A DNA stretch of 64,000 nucleotides from Kibdelosporangium persicum (GCF_013280595.1 NZ_JAAATY010000016.1:146327-210326); one strand, 5' to 3'; shown: positions 16,777 to 25,253, counted from the first letter of the stretch. Made by a program: numbers and translations. Notes: generated from the letters alone by a model not told the origin.

Positions 16777-17505
16777 TCAGGCCGCTCGGCGGTGGTGGCC
16801 GGTGCGGTCATGGCTGGCTGGGCGGAGCCAGGGCCTGCTGGGGCCCGAGCGGCGGTCCTCGTCCGGCGTCTGGCTGCCGGCCGACGCCGACCCCTCATCC
16901 TGACGGGCGGTCGGCGCCGGATCGCCGCCCTGCCGATGCTCCCGCTGCACCACCCACAGCAGCGCCACCCCGGCCAGCAGCGGGATGTGTGACAGCAGCC
17001 GAGAGGCCGGAACCCCCACGGTCGCCACGTCGATCACCGAGAACACGACCAGCGCCGCGACGAACACCCCGACCGCGGGCAGCAGCCCACTGGCCCGCTT
17101 GGTCTGCCAGGCCGCCGCGAGCATCGCCAGGCCGAGCGCCAGGTTCCACGCGGCGCCCTCGCTGATCAGGTGCCCGGTCAACGAAGCGCCATGCCCGGAG
17201 TGGACGTTCGTGCCGAACAGTTGCGCCACCGCCAGCAACAGCTGGATCAACCCGACGCCTGCCAGGGCGATCCGTGCCACCGGCCGGCGGCGAGGCTGGG
17301 CTTCGGCGAGCACCGAGGCGACCAGGTCCGGTGTCGGCTCGAACGAGCGGACCCGTACTCGGCGGTTCAACGCCGCCGCGGCCTCGTACCAGGCCTGGCA
17401 GGACGCGCACGACTCCAGGTGCGCGTCCACCTCGGCCGAGGGCACCGGTGACTCCTCACCGTCCAGCCGGGCGGACAGGGCCTCTGTGCACGTCCCACAG
17501 TCCAT
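16777..17505 (-). CDS. Zinc-finger (zf-HC2) membrane protein, anti-sigma-like
   Basis: 242 residues. The N-terminus MDCGTCTEALSARLDGE and then HLESCASCQAWYE form a zf-HC2 domain (CxxC plus HxxxCxxC), the zinc anti-sigma fold. About five or six hydrophobic helices follow between residues 75 and 200, then a polar Arg/Ser-rich tail. The fold suggests metal- or redox-sensing, but no sigma-factor gene is adjacent, so a regulatory partner is not evident. The ankyrin gene lies 37 bases upstream on the same strand and may be co-transcribed. Confidence 0.8.
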   Translation of the reverse strand: MDCGTCTEALSARLDGEESPVPSAEVDAHLESCASCQAWYEAAAALNRRVRVRSFEPTPDLVASVLAEAQPRRRPVARIALAGVGLIQLLLAVAQLFGTNVHSGHGASLTGHLISEGAAWNLALGLAMLAAAWQTKRASGLLPAVGVFVAALVVFSVIDVATVGVPASRLLSHIPLLAGVALLWVVQREHRQGGDPAPTARQDEGSASAGSQTPDEDRRSGPSRPWLRPASHDRTGHHRRAA

Positions 17506-17542
17506 GCCTACATAGTCGCCCGTGACGGCCGGTGAGTTCCCG

Positions 17543-17956
17543 TCAGCCCTTGCGCTCGAACAGCGCCAGCAACTCGAGCCGTCCGAACATCCTGGCCGTG
17601 TCGACCGCAGAGGGACTTCCGGAGAACGGGTCCGCGCCGCCGTCGAGCAGGGCCCGCACCACGTCGTCCGACGCCTTGAACACGGCCCCGGCCAGCGGGG
17701 TCTGGCCGTGGTCGTTCGGGCTGTCGGCGTCCGCGCCCAGCTTGACCAGCGTCGACACCGCTTCCGCGTGGCCGTGGTAGGCCGCGAGCATGATCAGGCT
17801 GTCGCCCGCCGCGGTGCGAAGGTCGACCGGCACACCGCCCTTGACCAGTGCCGACAGTTCGTCCGCGTTGCCCGCCCTGGCCGCCGCGAAGGCCCGGCCG
17901 GCGAGTTCATCGTCCGCCACGGTGACCAGGGTGTCACACCCCGCTGACGAGGGCAT
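17543..17956 (-). CDS. Ankyrin-repeat protein
   Basis: About 137 residues from the ATG at 17956; a GTG at 17920 would give VADDELAGRAFAAARAG, a common start in this family, so 125 residues is equally possible. Three ankyrin repeats are visible: the GDSLIMLAAYHGHAEAV unit, the GQTPLAGAVFKASDDVV unit and the closing AVDTARMFGRLELLALF. Small ankyrin proteins of this kind are common in actinomycetes as cytosolic protein-binding modules; the partner is unknown. It lies upstream of the zf-HC2 gene. Confidence 0.82.
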   Translation of the reverse strand: MPSSAGCDTLVTVADDELAGRAFAAARAGNADELSALVKGGVPVDLRTAAGDSLIMLAAYHGHAEAVSTLVKLGADADSPNDHGQTPLAGAVFKASDDVVRALLDGGADPFSGSPSAVDTARMFGRLELLALFERKG

Positions 17957-18129
17957 GTCCGTGCGATGAGCGGGACCTTGAATCCGCAGATAACGTTTTG
18001 GGAATGTTTTGCACGCGGTGAATACGAGCCGTCGTCGATTGAGCGCCGTAAGTGATATCAATACGGAGCGCTTTCGCCTGATCGCCTGGTGTGAATGCGC
18101 GCCGCTGCCCCATGGGGCGGACATGAGAA

Positions 18130-18173
18130 CGGGTAGTCCACGTCCATCGCGTTTCATGGACATGAACTACCCG
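18130..18173 (-). terminator. Hairpin downstream of the tRNA gene
   Basis: On the transcript strand of the tRNA, CGGGTAGT and ACTACCCG (arms at 18166-18173 and 18130-18137) enclose a further nine-base complementary pair with one mismatch and an 8-base loop. It starts seven bases after the tRNA 3' end, the expected place for a terminator. Confidence 0.65.
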
Positions 18174-18180
18174 CTCAGCG

Positions 18181-18254
18181 TGCCCCCGACCGGATTCGAA
18201 CCGGCACTCCAACCCTTTTAAGGGGCTTGCCTCTGCCTGTTGGGCTACGGGGGC
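18181..18254 (-). tRNA. Atypical class-I tRNA with anticodon UAA (reads UUA, Leu)
   Basis: A 74-base cloverleaf on the minus strand. Acceptor GCCCCCG pairs with CGGGGGC, discriminator A; D-arm GCCC...AGGC; anticodon stem AGCCC/GGGTT with loop CTTAAAA, giving anticodon TAA; T-arm GCCGG-TTCGAAT-CCGGT. The variable region is only five bases (GGAGT). Leucine tRNAs are normally class II with a long variable arm (as in bldA of Streptomyces), so this one is anomalous: decoding by anticodon says leucine, but charging identity is unclear. CCA is not encoded. Invariant bases (TA at 8-9, GG in the D-loop, TTC in the T-loop) are present. Confidence 0.75.
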
Positions 18255-18335
18255 GCGTGAAGCCTAAGCGTTCCGGCGCCCCCTTTGGAGTCACTTTGCT
18301 TGAACTCATCCGGCTGGCCTATTGAATTGGTCCAG

Positions 18336-19664
18336 TCAGCTCTTCGCCGCGCGGGTGAATTCGGTCTTCGGATCCTGGATCTGACCCATCGAGATGACCT
18401 CCCGCCGGAAGACGAATGCGCCGAGCCAGTCGAACATGATGCGGACCTTGCGGTTGAACGTGGGCATCCGCGACAGGTGGTAGGCCCGGTGCAGGCCCCA
18501 CGCCAGGAAGCCCTTCAACCGGATCACACCGAGCACGTCGGTGACGCCCTTGTAGAGGCCCAGCGAGGCCACAGAGCCCTGGTACTTGTGCACGTAGGGT
18601 TTCTGCTTCTTCCCGCGCAGCGCGGCCAGCACGTTGGGCACCAGCCGCTTGGCCTGACGGACCGCGTGCTGCGCCGACGGGCTGCACGTCGCGGTCGGGT
18701 CCTCCTGGGTGCGCGAGAGGTCCGGCACGGCGGCGTTGTCGCCGGCCGCCCAGGCGTCCGAGAGGCCCTCGATCTGCAGCTCGGCGGTGCAGCGGACCCG
18801 GCCGCGCTGGTCGAGCGGCAGGTCGGTGTTGGCCAGCACCGGGTTCGCCTTGACGCCCGCGGTCCAGATGATCGTCTCGGCGTCGAACTCGGTGCCGTCG
18901 TCGAGGATCACGTGCCCGTTCTCCAGCGACTTCGCCCGCGTGTCGAGGAACACCTCGATGCCGCGCTTCTCGAGCACCTTGACGGTGTAGACGCCCATCT
19001 TGGCGCTCACCTCGGGCATGATCCGGTTGGACGCCTCGACCAGCACCCAGCGCATGTCCTTCGGGCTGATCGTGTCGTAGTACCGGGTGGCGTAGCGGGC
19101 CATGTCCTCCAGCTCCGCGAGCGCCTCGACACCGGCGTAACCACCGCCGATGACCACGAACGTCAGCAGCTTGCGGCGCAGCTCCGAATCGCTGGTCGAC
19201 TCGGCGATGTCCAGCCGGGACAGCACGTGGTTGCGGAGGTAGATCGCCTCACCCACGGTCTTGAACCCGACGCCGCGCTCCTCCAGGCCGGGGATCGGCA
19301 GCAGCCGGGACACCGACCCGAGCGCGCTGATCAACAGGTCGTACTCGACCTGGTCGGTGTGCCCGTCGATGGACTCGACGGTCGCCGTCTTGTTCGCGTG
19401 GTCGATCTTGGTCACGCGTCCGGTCAGCACGTGGCAACGACGCAGCACCTTGCGCAGCGGCACGACGACGTGTCGCGGCTCGATGGATCCGGCCGCCGCC
19501 TCCGGCAGGAACGGCTGATAGGTCATGTGCGGCTGGGGGTCGACGACTGTCACCGACGCTTCGAGCGACCGCAGTTTCCTCTGCAGGCCCAATGCGGTGT
19601 ACAGGCCGACATACCCACCGCCGACGATGAGGATCCGCTTCGGCTGCTTCTTGCCCTTGGCCAT
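18336..19664 (-). CDS. ndh: Type II NADH dehydrogenase (NDH-2), FAD-dependent
   Basis: 442 residues, as for mycobacterial Ndh. The FAD dinucleotide fold is RILIVGGGYVGLYTALGL near the N-terminus, and the NADH fold LLTFVVIGGGYAGVEALAEL lies near 170. DAWAAGDNAAVPDL binds the flavin diphosphate. A C-terminal amphipathic stretch (GFLAWGLHRAYHL onward) docks it to the membrane inner face. It passes electrons from NADH to menaquinone without pumping protons. An 81-base gap separates it from the upstream MoxR/DUF58 operon, so it may have its own promoter. Confidence 0.92.
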   Translation of the reverse strand: MAKGKKQPKRILIVGGGYVGLYTALGLQRKLRSLEASVTVVDPQPHMTYQPFLPEAAAGSIEPRHVVVPLRKVLRRCHVLTGRVTKIDHANKTATVESIDGHTDQVEYDLLISALGSVSRLLPIPGLEERGVGFKTVGEAIYLRNHVLSRLDIAESTSDSELRRKLLTFVVIGGGYAGVEALAELEDMARYATRYYDTISPKDMRWVLVEASNRIMPEVSAKMGVYTVKVLEKRGIEVFLDTRAKSLENGHVILDDGTEFDAETIIWTAGVKANPVLANTDLPLDQRGRVRCTAELQIEGLSDAWAAGDNAAVPDLSRTQEDPTATCSPSAQHAVRQAKRLVPNVLAALRGKKQKPYVHKYQGSVASLGLYKGVTDVLGVIRLKGFLAWGLHRAYHLSRMPTFNRKVRIMFDWLGAFVFRREVISMGQIQDPKTEFTRAAKS

Positions 19665-19745
19665 GGTCCTATCGTCGCACCAACCGGCCGGCCCCGCGCG
19701 TCACCCCTGGTCGGGTGTGATCCCGGTCGCCACGCGGCGACGGGT

Positions 19746-20273
19746 TCACTGTGGACGATTCAAGATCATCCGGGTGGCGAGCACGGCCAGCGCCGCGCCG
19801 CCGAGCAACGCGGTGACCTCCAATGCCGCTGGTGTAACGGTTTTCGGGACGAGCGCGGCGACGCCCGCCAACCCGAAGACGACCGCCTGCACGATTCCGA
19901 ACCGGACAGCGGCCGGGCGCAGTGCGGCGGCGTGCACGCGCGCAGTGCCGGGAATCACAGCGGCCAGCGCGCATCCGATGTGGACGACGTGGACCAGCGG
20001 AATCAGCGCGAGGACCGCGAACTCGAAGGGGTCTTCGCTGACCGCGAGCGTGGCCACGGCCGTCGCGACGATCAGGAAAGCGGGCGCCGGCGTGCCGGGT
20101 GCCGTGACGGACAACACTCCCACCACAGCGATGATGGTCAACGGCAAGACGCCGACGCCCTGCCGGGCCTGCACGATCACGATCAGCACCACCGCGCACA
20201 GCACGACACCGCGCAGCGTCCAGGCGGGCAGTCCGGCGGTCAGTCTCATCGGGGGTTTCGTCTCGTGTTTCAT
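19746..20273 (-). CDS. Integral membrane protein, last gene of the MoxR operon
   Basis: 175 residues with five or six hydrophobic helices spread over residues 18-165, short polar loops and a basic C-terminus (ILNRPQ). Its ATG overlaps the stop of the DUF58 gene (20270-20273). I recognise no family; the position suggests it is an accessory membrane part of the MoxR/DUF58 system. Confidence 0.75.
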   Translation of the reverse strand: MKHETKPPMRLTAGLPAWTLRGVVLCAVVLIVIVQARQGVGVLPLTIIAVVGVLSVTAPGTPAPAFLIVATAVATLAVSEDPFEFAVLALIPLVHVVHIGCALAAVIPGTARVHAAALRPAAVRFGIVQAVVFGLAGVAALVPKTVTPAALEVTALLGGAALAVLATRMILNRPQ

Positions 20274-21610
20274 CGCCGTCCTCTCGCCAGGACTCGCAGT
20301 GTGGCGGACGCCTCATCACCCCACCGGAGAACCGGAATCCCATGTTCCCGCAACGTCTGCAGCCGTACCGCGTGCTCGGCGCGCAACACCCGCAGCACGG
20401 CCTCGCCCCACGGGTCCCGCTCGGCCGCGATGAGGTGTTCCGGCAGCAGATCCATTGCCAGCACACGGGTTCCGCGCCGGACCACGGTCGCGGTGAGCTC
20501 GACCATGGCGTCGTCGAGGAACGGCGACAGCACCATCACCAGCGACCCGGCGGGCGCCTGTTGCGGACGTAACACCGGTTTCGACGCCCATCCCGCCGAT
20601 CGGGCACAGATCACCAACTGGTGCCGGATCTTCAGCAGCTGCCGCGACCCCGTTCCGGGCGCCAGGCTCAGCTGCGGGCGGCCGAGGTCCACCAACCCGA
20701 CGCGGTCGCCTTGCCGCAGGTAGCTCGCGGCCAGTGAACACGCGGCCAGCACGGACGTGTCGAGCGAGCCGCCCGCCCGGACACCGTTGCCGATCATGGC
20801 GCTCGCCCATTCGCCCACGTGAGCTCCGACATCCACGCGCGTGTCGATCGCGAGCACAAGGGAGGCGTCGGCATCGGCATGCCGTTCGCGTACGTGCAGC
20901 GCGCTCGGCGACATCACGCCGCCCGTGGCCGCGGATGTCCGCAGCGACACGCGCCAGTCGATACGTCGCAGGCGGTCGCCTGGTTGGAACGCAGGGATGT
21001 CCCTCAGCTCGGTGCTGTCGCCTGGGCGCGGCGACCTGTGCACACCGACCAGACCTGACGGCCGTGGCGGCAACGGACCGGCGGGGAGCACCTTGACCGG
21101 CGGCAGGATGGTCCGTCGGCCCTCCGTCCCGACTATCGGGCCGTAGACCCGTAGCGCGTCCGGCCCGGCGAACAGACGGTCCAGCCGGAGGTCGACGCCT
21201 TCGCCCCAGCCGCCATGGCCGAGCGTCGTCCGGACCTGCTCGACGTTCCCGGGCAACAGGTGCACGGGCCCCGCCCCACGCGTCTTGCCGTGCGGCGCGC
21301 GCAACGCGACGAGCTCGACGCCGGGACCTGCGTCGATATCGAAGACGGCTTCGGCGAGCTGGGACTGTTCCAGTGCGCGGGGCAGCGTCGGCTGGTGCAC
21401 GACTGGTTCGGCCGGCTGCGGGCGTGTCATCGCCAGCATGGCGCTGATCAGCAACGGGGCGCCGAACAGGACGAGCACGAGCTCGTGGAGCAGCACACCG
21501 GCGACGACCAGTCCGACGCCGACGACAACCGCGCGGTACATGGCGTCGGTGTTGCGCCATCGCCCGGTGTCCCGCTGACCGCGCATCCACCGCAGGACGC
21601 GGTTGTTCAT
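20270..21610 (-). CDS. DUF58 domain protein, membrane-anchored
   Basis: 446 residues from the ATG at 21610. Two membrane helices near 25-62, a middle beta-rich region, then the DUF58 signature ELRDIPAFQPGDRLRRIDWR followed by a von Willebrand A-like stretch with LVLAIDTR. DUF58 proteins pair with MoxR AAA ATPases and are thought to help assemble or metallate exported complexes. Start and stop both overlap neighbouring genes by four bases, so expression is tightly coupled. Confidence 0.88.
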   Translation of the reverse strand: MNNRVLRWMRGQRDTGRWRNTDAMYRAVVVGVGLVVAGVLLHELVLVLFGAPLLISAMLAMTRPQPAEPVVHQPTLPRALEQSQLAEAVFDIDAGPGVELVALRAPHGKTRGAGPVHLLPGNVEQVRTTLGHGGWGEGVDLRLDRLFAGPDALRVYGPIVGTEGRRTILPPVKVLPAGPLPPRPSGLVGVHRSPRPGDSTELRDIPAFQPGDRLRRIDWRVSLRTSAATGGVMSPSALHVRERHADADASLVLAIDTRVDVGAHVGEWASAMIGNGVRAGGSLDTSVLAACSLAASYLRQGDRVGLVDLGRPQLSLAPGTGSRQLLKIRHQLVICARSAGWASKPVLRPQQAPAGSLVMVLSPFLDDAMVELTATVVRRGTRVLAMDLLPEHLIAAERDPWGEAVLRVLRAEHAVRLQTLREHGIPVLRWGDEASATLRVLARGRR

Positions 21611-22587
21611 CTCGTGCTCGCCGGTCCGGGCACGGAGCCGAGCAGTTCGGTGACGACCTGGACCGCTGTCGCGCCCGTGCTCCACGTCTCGGCACGCAGC
21701 GTCAACCGGTGCGCCAGCGCGGCGACCGCGCATTCCTTGACGTCTTCGGGAAGCACGAACTCGCGGCCGTCCATGACCGCGAGACAGCGGGAGACCAGCA
21801 ACAACGCCTGGGAGCCGCGCGGCGAGGCGCCGATCTCGACCGTCGGGTGCCGTCGGGTCGCCGACGCGAGGTCCACGCAGTACCGCACGACATCGGCGTC
21901 GACGCCGACCCGTTCGACACCGGCCTGCAGGGCTTTGAGGCGTTCCGCGTCGACGACCGGCGCGACCTCGGTGTCCTCCTGGCGCCGGGCGAGCCGTCTG
22001 TGCAGCACCTCGGCTTCCTCGTCGGCCGGCGGGTATCCGACGTCCAGCCGCAGCAGGAACCGGTCCAACTGGGCTTCCGGCAAGGGATACGTGCCTTCGT
22101 ACTCGACCGGGTTCGCGGTCGCCAGGACGTGGAACGGCCGCCGCAGCGAATGGGTGTGCCCTTCGACCGTGACCTGCCGTTCCTGCATGGCTTCCAGCAA
22201 CGCGGACTGGGTTTTCGGCGGAGTGCGGTTGATCTCGTCGGCCAGCAGCAGGCCGGTGAACACCGGGCCCGGCCGGAAGCTGAACTCGTGCTCGGTCGGG
22301 TTGTACAGGTACGAGCCGGTGACGTCGGCGGGCAGCAGGTCCGGGGTGCACTGCAGCCGCTTGAAGTCCAGACCAAGCGCTTGCGCGAGACTGCGTGCCA
22401 TCAGCGTTTTGCCCAGTCCCGGCACGTCTTCCAGCAGCACGTGGCCGCCCGCGAGCACAGCGGCCAACGCCAGCCGTGACGTCCGCTCGCGCCCGACGAC
22501 GACCGTGCCGACGGCGTCGAGCACGGCGCGGCACTCGGCCGCGATCACGGCCACACTGAGTCCGGATTGGACGTCCGATGTGGTCAC
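21607..22587 (-). CDS. MoxR-family AAA+ ATPase
   Basis: 326 residues. Walker A LEDVPGLGKT, Walker B GLLLADEINRTPPKTQSAL, the sensor region HVLATANPVEYEGTYPL and arginine finger QLDRFLLRLDVGYP are all present, in the normal MoxR length. MoxR proteins act as chaperones for maturation of protein complexes, working with the DUF58 protein encoded next. The GTG start overlaps the upstream stop (GTGA at 22584-22587). Confidence 0.93.
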   Translation of the reverse strand: MTTSDVQSGLSVAVIAAECRAVLDAVGTVVVGRERTSRLALAAVLAGGHVLLEDVPGLGKTLMARSLAQALGLDFKRLQCTPDLLPADVTGSYLYNPTEHEFSFRPGPVFTGLLLADEINRTPPKTQSALLEAMQERQVTVEGHTHSLRRPFHVLATANPVEYEGTYPLPEAQLDRFLLRLDVGYPPADEEAEVLHRRLARRQEDTEVAPVVDAERLKALQAGVERVGVDADVVRYCVDLASATRRHPTVEIGASPRGSQALLLVSRCLAVMDGREFVLPEDVKECAVAALAHRLTLRAETWSTGATAVQVVTELLGSVPGPASTR

Positions 22588-23042
22588 TTCTCCTCCAGAC
22601 GGCCGAGCAGTTCGGTCAGCCGGTGCGGGGACGGCAGCTCAGCGTCCCGGGTGGTGATCAACGTGTACAGCTCGTCGCCCAGCTCCTGCCGGGCTCGCGG
22701 GTCGTCGAGGCTGATTCCCTTGTGCCGCAGCGTGTCGGCCGCGAGTTTGCGCAACCTCGGCTGGACCCGGCTGCGGAATCTGCCGGGGTCCTTCGCGGCT
22801 TCGGCGAACCTCGTCGACAACGTGCTCGCCTGGTGCGCCGTCAACGATTCGTCCGGCGCGGGCAGTGCTTGCCAGCTCGGCGCGGCGGCGCCGACGACCA
22901 TCGTCGCCAGTGCCGTGACCGCGGCGACCGGGATCGCGACCAGAATCGCCCACATCAGGGGCATTTTCATCAGCCAGGTCGTCAGGACGGTGGCGATCCC
23001 GCCGATGGCGACCGCGGCCAGAACGGCGTTCAGCGGTTTCAT
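22584..23042 (-). CDS. Small membrane protein of the MoxR operon
   Basis: 152 residues: two membrane helices (about 5-25 and 29-50), then a charged cytosolic domain of about 95 residues with DRAFAEA-like (TRFAEAAKDPGRFRSR) and LYTLITTRD helices. It lies between DUF4129 and MoxR genes with four-base overlaps on both sides. Its position is where many actinobacterial MoxR operons encode an uncharacterised membrane protein; no function is known. Confidence 0.8.
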   Translation of the reverse strand: MKPLNAVLAAVAIGGIATVLTTWLMKMPLMWAILVAIPVAAVTALATMVVGAAAPSWQALPAPDESLTAHQASTLSTRFAEAAKDPGRFRSRVQPRLRKLAADTLRHKGISLDDPRARQELGDELYTLITTRDAELPSPHRLTELLGRLEEK

Positions 23043-23677
23043 GAGATGCTTTCCAGCGCTCGCCGCGCGGCGCGGGCGTCATCCTCGGTGACGTTTCCCG
23101 GCCGCCCGAACCGGGCGCGGTGATACAGCGTCCGCAATGTTCGCAAAGCTTCCTCGTCAGCGTTCTGTCCAGCCAGGACAGCGGCGGTGAACTCGGTCGG
23201 AGTCTGGTGCGGCTGACGCTCGACACCGGTTTCGGCGGCGGATTCCTCAAGCCGGACCCACGCGGCGATGACCGCGTCCGACGGCGGTCCTCCGATCTTG
23301 CGGTCCATTTCCGACAACGCCCGCTCGGTCGCCCGCGCCAGCCACGGCTCGGCACTGTCCACGGTCTCGTCGGAGACGGCGGTGCGCAACCGGATCCGTT
23401 TCCGCCGATAGAACCGAATACCGCTCAACGCGACAAGCAGCATCGCCAGCCCGAACAGCACGGCGGCCGAGACGACCAGGATCAGCACCCCGGCCCCGTA
23501 CGCGATCGGCTCGGACGAGACCGGCGGCGCCCCGGCCGGCGGGCCGCCGTCACCCGGGTCGAACCCGGTGCCGAGGCCGGCGGTGCCCCGCGGAATGCTC
23601 GAACTTCCCCGCGCCGCCACCACGGCCAGCACCAGGAAGGCAACGACCGCGAGCAGCACCGGCAACCGGACTTTCAT
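23039..23677 (-). CDS. DUF4129 domain membrane protein, first gene of the MoxR operon
   Basis: 212 residues from the ATG at 23677. A signal-like first helix, a Pro/Gly-rich external loop, a second helix near residues 60-82, then the cytosolic DUF4129 domain with AWVRLEESAAETGVER and HQTPTEFTAAVL. DUF4129 often occurs next to transglutaminase-like or MoxR/DUF58 genes. Its stop overlaps the next start (23039-23042), opening a chain of five overlapping genes. Confidence 0.85.
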   Translation of the reverse strand: MKVRLPVLLAVVAFLVLAVVAARGSSSIPRGTAGLGTGFDPGDGGPPAGAPPVSSEPIAYGAGVLILVVSAAVLFGLAMLLVALSGIRFYRRKRIRLRTAVSDETVDSAEPWLARATERALSEMDRKIGGPPSDAVIAAWVRLEESAAETGVERQPHQTPTEFTAAVLAGQNADEEALRTLRTLYHRARFGRPGNVTEDDARAARRALESIS

Positions 23678-23720
23678 CACCAGAGCATCCCAAACTCCCC
23701 GCGGGATGGGGTGGACTATC

Positions 23721-23784
23721 ACCCGGCGTGGTCCTTGGCGGTGGTCAGGATGTCCGCGAGCATGCCGACCGTCAGCTTTCCCGT
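23721..23784. repeat. 64-bp direct repeat, outer copy (duplicated udg 3' end)
   Basis: Identical to 24527-24590 except for one base. On the minus strand it encodes the end of the uracil-DNA glycosylase, [16 protein letters not shown] then DHAG, and closes with a TGA stop. It is cut off from the gene by the toxin-antitoxin cassette and is probably the original 3' end of udg. Confidence 0.92.
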
Positions 23785-23816
23785 CAACAACTGGCCCGCG
23801 CAGGAGTCGAGCTGTT

Positions 23817-23851
23817 GTGCTAGCATTGCTGTCACTCGGTTGATCGGGAGG
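23817..23851 (+). promoter_or_regulatory. Putative promoter/operator and ribosome site of the toxin-antitoxin pair
   Basis: An 8-bp palindrome TGCTAGCA (23818-23825) overlaps a TAGCAT hexamer (23821-23826) that fits a -10 box. FitA-type antitoxins are known to bind short TGCTATCA-like inverted repeats, so the palindrome is a candidate autoregulation site. GGGAGG (23846-23851) lies eight bases before the antitoxin ATG. Confidence 0.4.
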
Positions 23852-23859
23852 TGAGCACG

Positions 23860-24105
23860 ATGGCGACCCTGACCATCCGCGGCCTCGACGAGGAAGTGCG
23901 CGAGCGGTTGCGAGTCCGGGCGGCCGAACACGGCCGATCCATGGAGGCGGAAGTCCGGGCGATCCTGCGGGAGACACTGTTCCGGCAGACTCCGGCTCAT
24001 GGGCTGGGCAGCCGGATCCGCGCTCGATTCGCGGACATCGAGGATCACGAGTTCGCGATCCCGACTCGTGACGAGTCACCGCGCGCGGTGGACTTGGACA
24101 CGTGA
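23860..24105 (+). CDS. FitA/VapB-type antitoxin, ribbon-helix-helix
   Basis: 81 residues from the ATG at 23860. The N-terminal MATLTIRGLDEEVRERLRVR and then AAEHGRSMEAEVRAILRETL form a ribbon-helix-helix DNA-binding domain of the FitA (Arc/MetJ) type. The acidic C-terminal tail (EDHEFAIPTRDES) would wrap the toxin. It is expected to neutralise the adjacent PIN-domain RNase and repress its own promoter. The stop overlaps the toxin start by four bases (GTGA), the normal arrangement. Confidence 0.9.
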   Translation: MATLTIRGLDEEVRERLRVRAAEHGRSMEAEVRAILRETLFRQTPAHGLGSRIRARFADIEDHEFAIPTRDESPRAVDLDT

Positions 24106-24524
24106 TCATTCTCGACACCAACGTGCTGTCCGAGGTCATCCGTCGCGAGCCGGACGAGTCAGTGCTGATGTGGCTCGACTCCCTCCCGGCCGAAGAGGTG
24201 GCCACCACAGCGATCACCGCGGCGGAGCTACTACACGGAGTCGCCCGGCTTCCCGACGGACATCGCAAGACCGCGCTGACAGAAGCAGTCAACGCGGTGG
24301 TACACAACGACTTTCACGGCCGCGTCGAGTCGTTCGACATGCTGGCGGCGAACGAATACGCGGCCATCGTCAGCCGCCGGGACATGGCGGGACGTCCCAT
24401 CACCATGGCGGATGCCCAGATAGCCGCCATCTGCCGGTCGCGTCATGCGACGTTGGCCACCCGGAACACCAAGGACTTCCTGAATACCGGCGTCGAACTG
24501 GTCGATCCCTGGCGCCTAACCTGA
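24102..24524 (+). CDS. FitB/VapC-type PIN-domain toxin (ribonuclease)
   Basis: 140 residues. PIN-domain acidic residues are visible: Asp5 in [10 protein letters not shown], Glu42 in TAAELLHG, Asp104 in TMADAQIAA and Asp125 in [10 protein letters not shown]. Such toxins cut tRNA or rRNA with magnesium when the antitoxin is degraded. The gene ends nine bases inside the convergent uracil-DNA glycosylase gene, whose last codons appear to have been rewritten by the arrival of this cassette. Confidence 0.92.
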   Translation: MIILDTNVLSEVIRREPDESVLMWLDSLPAEEVATTAITAAELLHGVARLPDGHRKTALTEAVNAVVHNDFHGRVESFDMLAANEYAAIVSRRDMAGRPITMADAQIAAICRSRHATLATRNTKDFLNTGVELVDPWRLT

Positions 24525-25220
24525 CAACCCGGCGTGGTCCTTGGCGGTGGTCAGAATGTCCGCGAGCATGCCGACCGTCAGCTTTCCCGTGAACGTGTTC
24601 TGCTGACTGACGTGGTAACACCCGAGCAACGTCAGATCCGGGCCACCGTCGACAGCGGGCAACCGCACCACAGCACCATGCGCGAACTTCGGCCGCGGCA
24701 CCGGAACCTGCCAACTGGCCAGCGCGGGCAGTAGAGCCTGCCAACCGAAGGCCCCGAGGACCACCACACACCGCAAAGTCGGCCGCAACAACGCCAACTC
24801 CCTGACCAGCCAGTGACGGCAGTTGTCCCGCTCCGCGGGCGTCGGCTTGTTCTCCGGCGGGGCACATCGGACGGGTGCCGTGATGCGGACGCCGTAGAGC
24901 GTGAGGCCGTCGCCGATGTGCGTGGACGTCGGTTGTGAGGCCAGGCCGGCGGCGTGCAGGGCTGCGTAGAGGAAGTCGCCTGAGCGGTCTCCGGTGAACA
25001 TGCGGCCGGTCCGGTTGGCTCCGTGGGCCGCCGGGGCCAGGCCGACGATCGCTATCCGGGCGTCCGCCGGGCCGAAACCGGGCACCGGCCTGCCCCAGTA
25101 GGTCTGATCACGGAAGGCAGCCCGTTTCTCCACCGCCACCTGTTCACGCCAGGCCACCAGGCGTGGGCAGGCCCGGCAGGTGGTCACCGCGTGGTCCAGT
25201 TCGTCGAGGGTCTCCGGCAC
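24516..25220 (-). CDS. Type-5 uracil-DNA glycosylase (UdgB-like)
   Basis: 234 residues from a GTG start. Four cysteines (15, 18, 119, 134) fit the iron-sulfur ligand pattern of family 4/5 enzymes. Motif A is [16 protein letters not shown], with Ala-His in place of the catalytic Asp/Glu and the adjoining TGDRSGDFL, typical of family 5 (UDGb). The C-terminal motif is HVSQQNTF. It removes uracil and deaminated bases from DNA. The 3' end is duplicated around a toxin-antitoxin cassette, which has replaced the original TGA stop. Confidence 0.9.
   Translation of the reverse strand: MPETLDELDHAVTTCRACPRLVAWREQVAVEKRAAFRDQTYWGRPVPGFGPADARIAIVGLAPAAHGANRTGRMFTGDRSGDFLYAALHAAGLASQPTSTHIGDGLTLYGVRITAPVRCAPPENKPTPAERDNCRHWLVRELALLRPTLRCVVVLGAFGWQALLPALASWQVPVPRPKFAHGAVVRLPAVDGGPDLTLLGCYHVSQQNTFTGKLTVGMLADILTTAKDHAGLSG
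24527..24590. repeat. 64-bp direct repeat, inner copy (within udg)
   Basis: The functional copy of the repeat at the present 3' end of the uracil-DNA glycosylase gene, 63 of 64 bases identical with 23721-23784. After the repeat the reading frame continues for three extra codons (LSG) to a new stop at 24516, whereas the outer copy stops directly after DHAG. Confidence 0.92.
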
Positions 25221-25253
25221 GGTTCAAGATTCTTCACCACATAGGGTGCTGCC

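Noticed and set aside
18285..20723. An 812-codon plus-strand frame across ndh and DUF58
   Set aside because: It spans three real minus-strand genes and a gap and has no domain; shadow of GC-rich coding DNA.
20270..22534. A 754-residue fusion upstream of DUF58
   Set aside because: The upstream half is antisense-like noise inside the MoxR gene; the ATG at 21610 overlaps the MoxR stop by four bases as expected for this operon.
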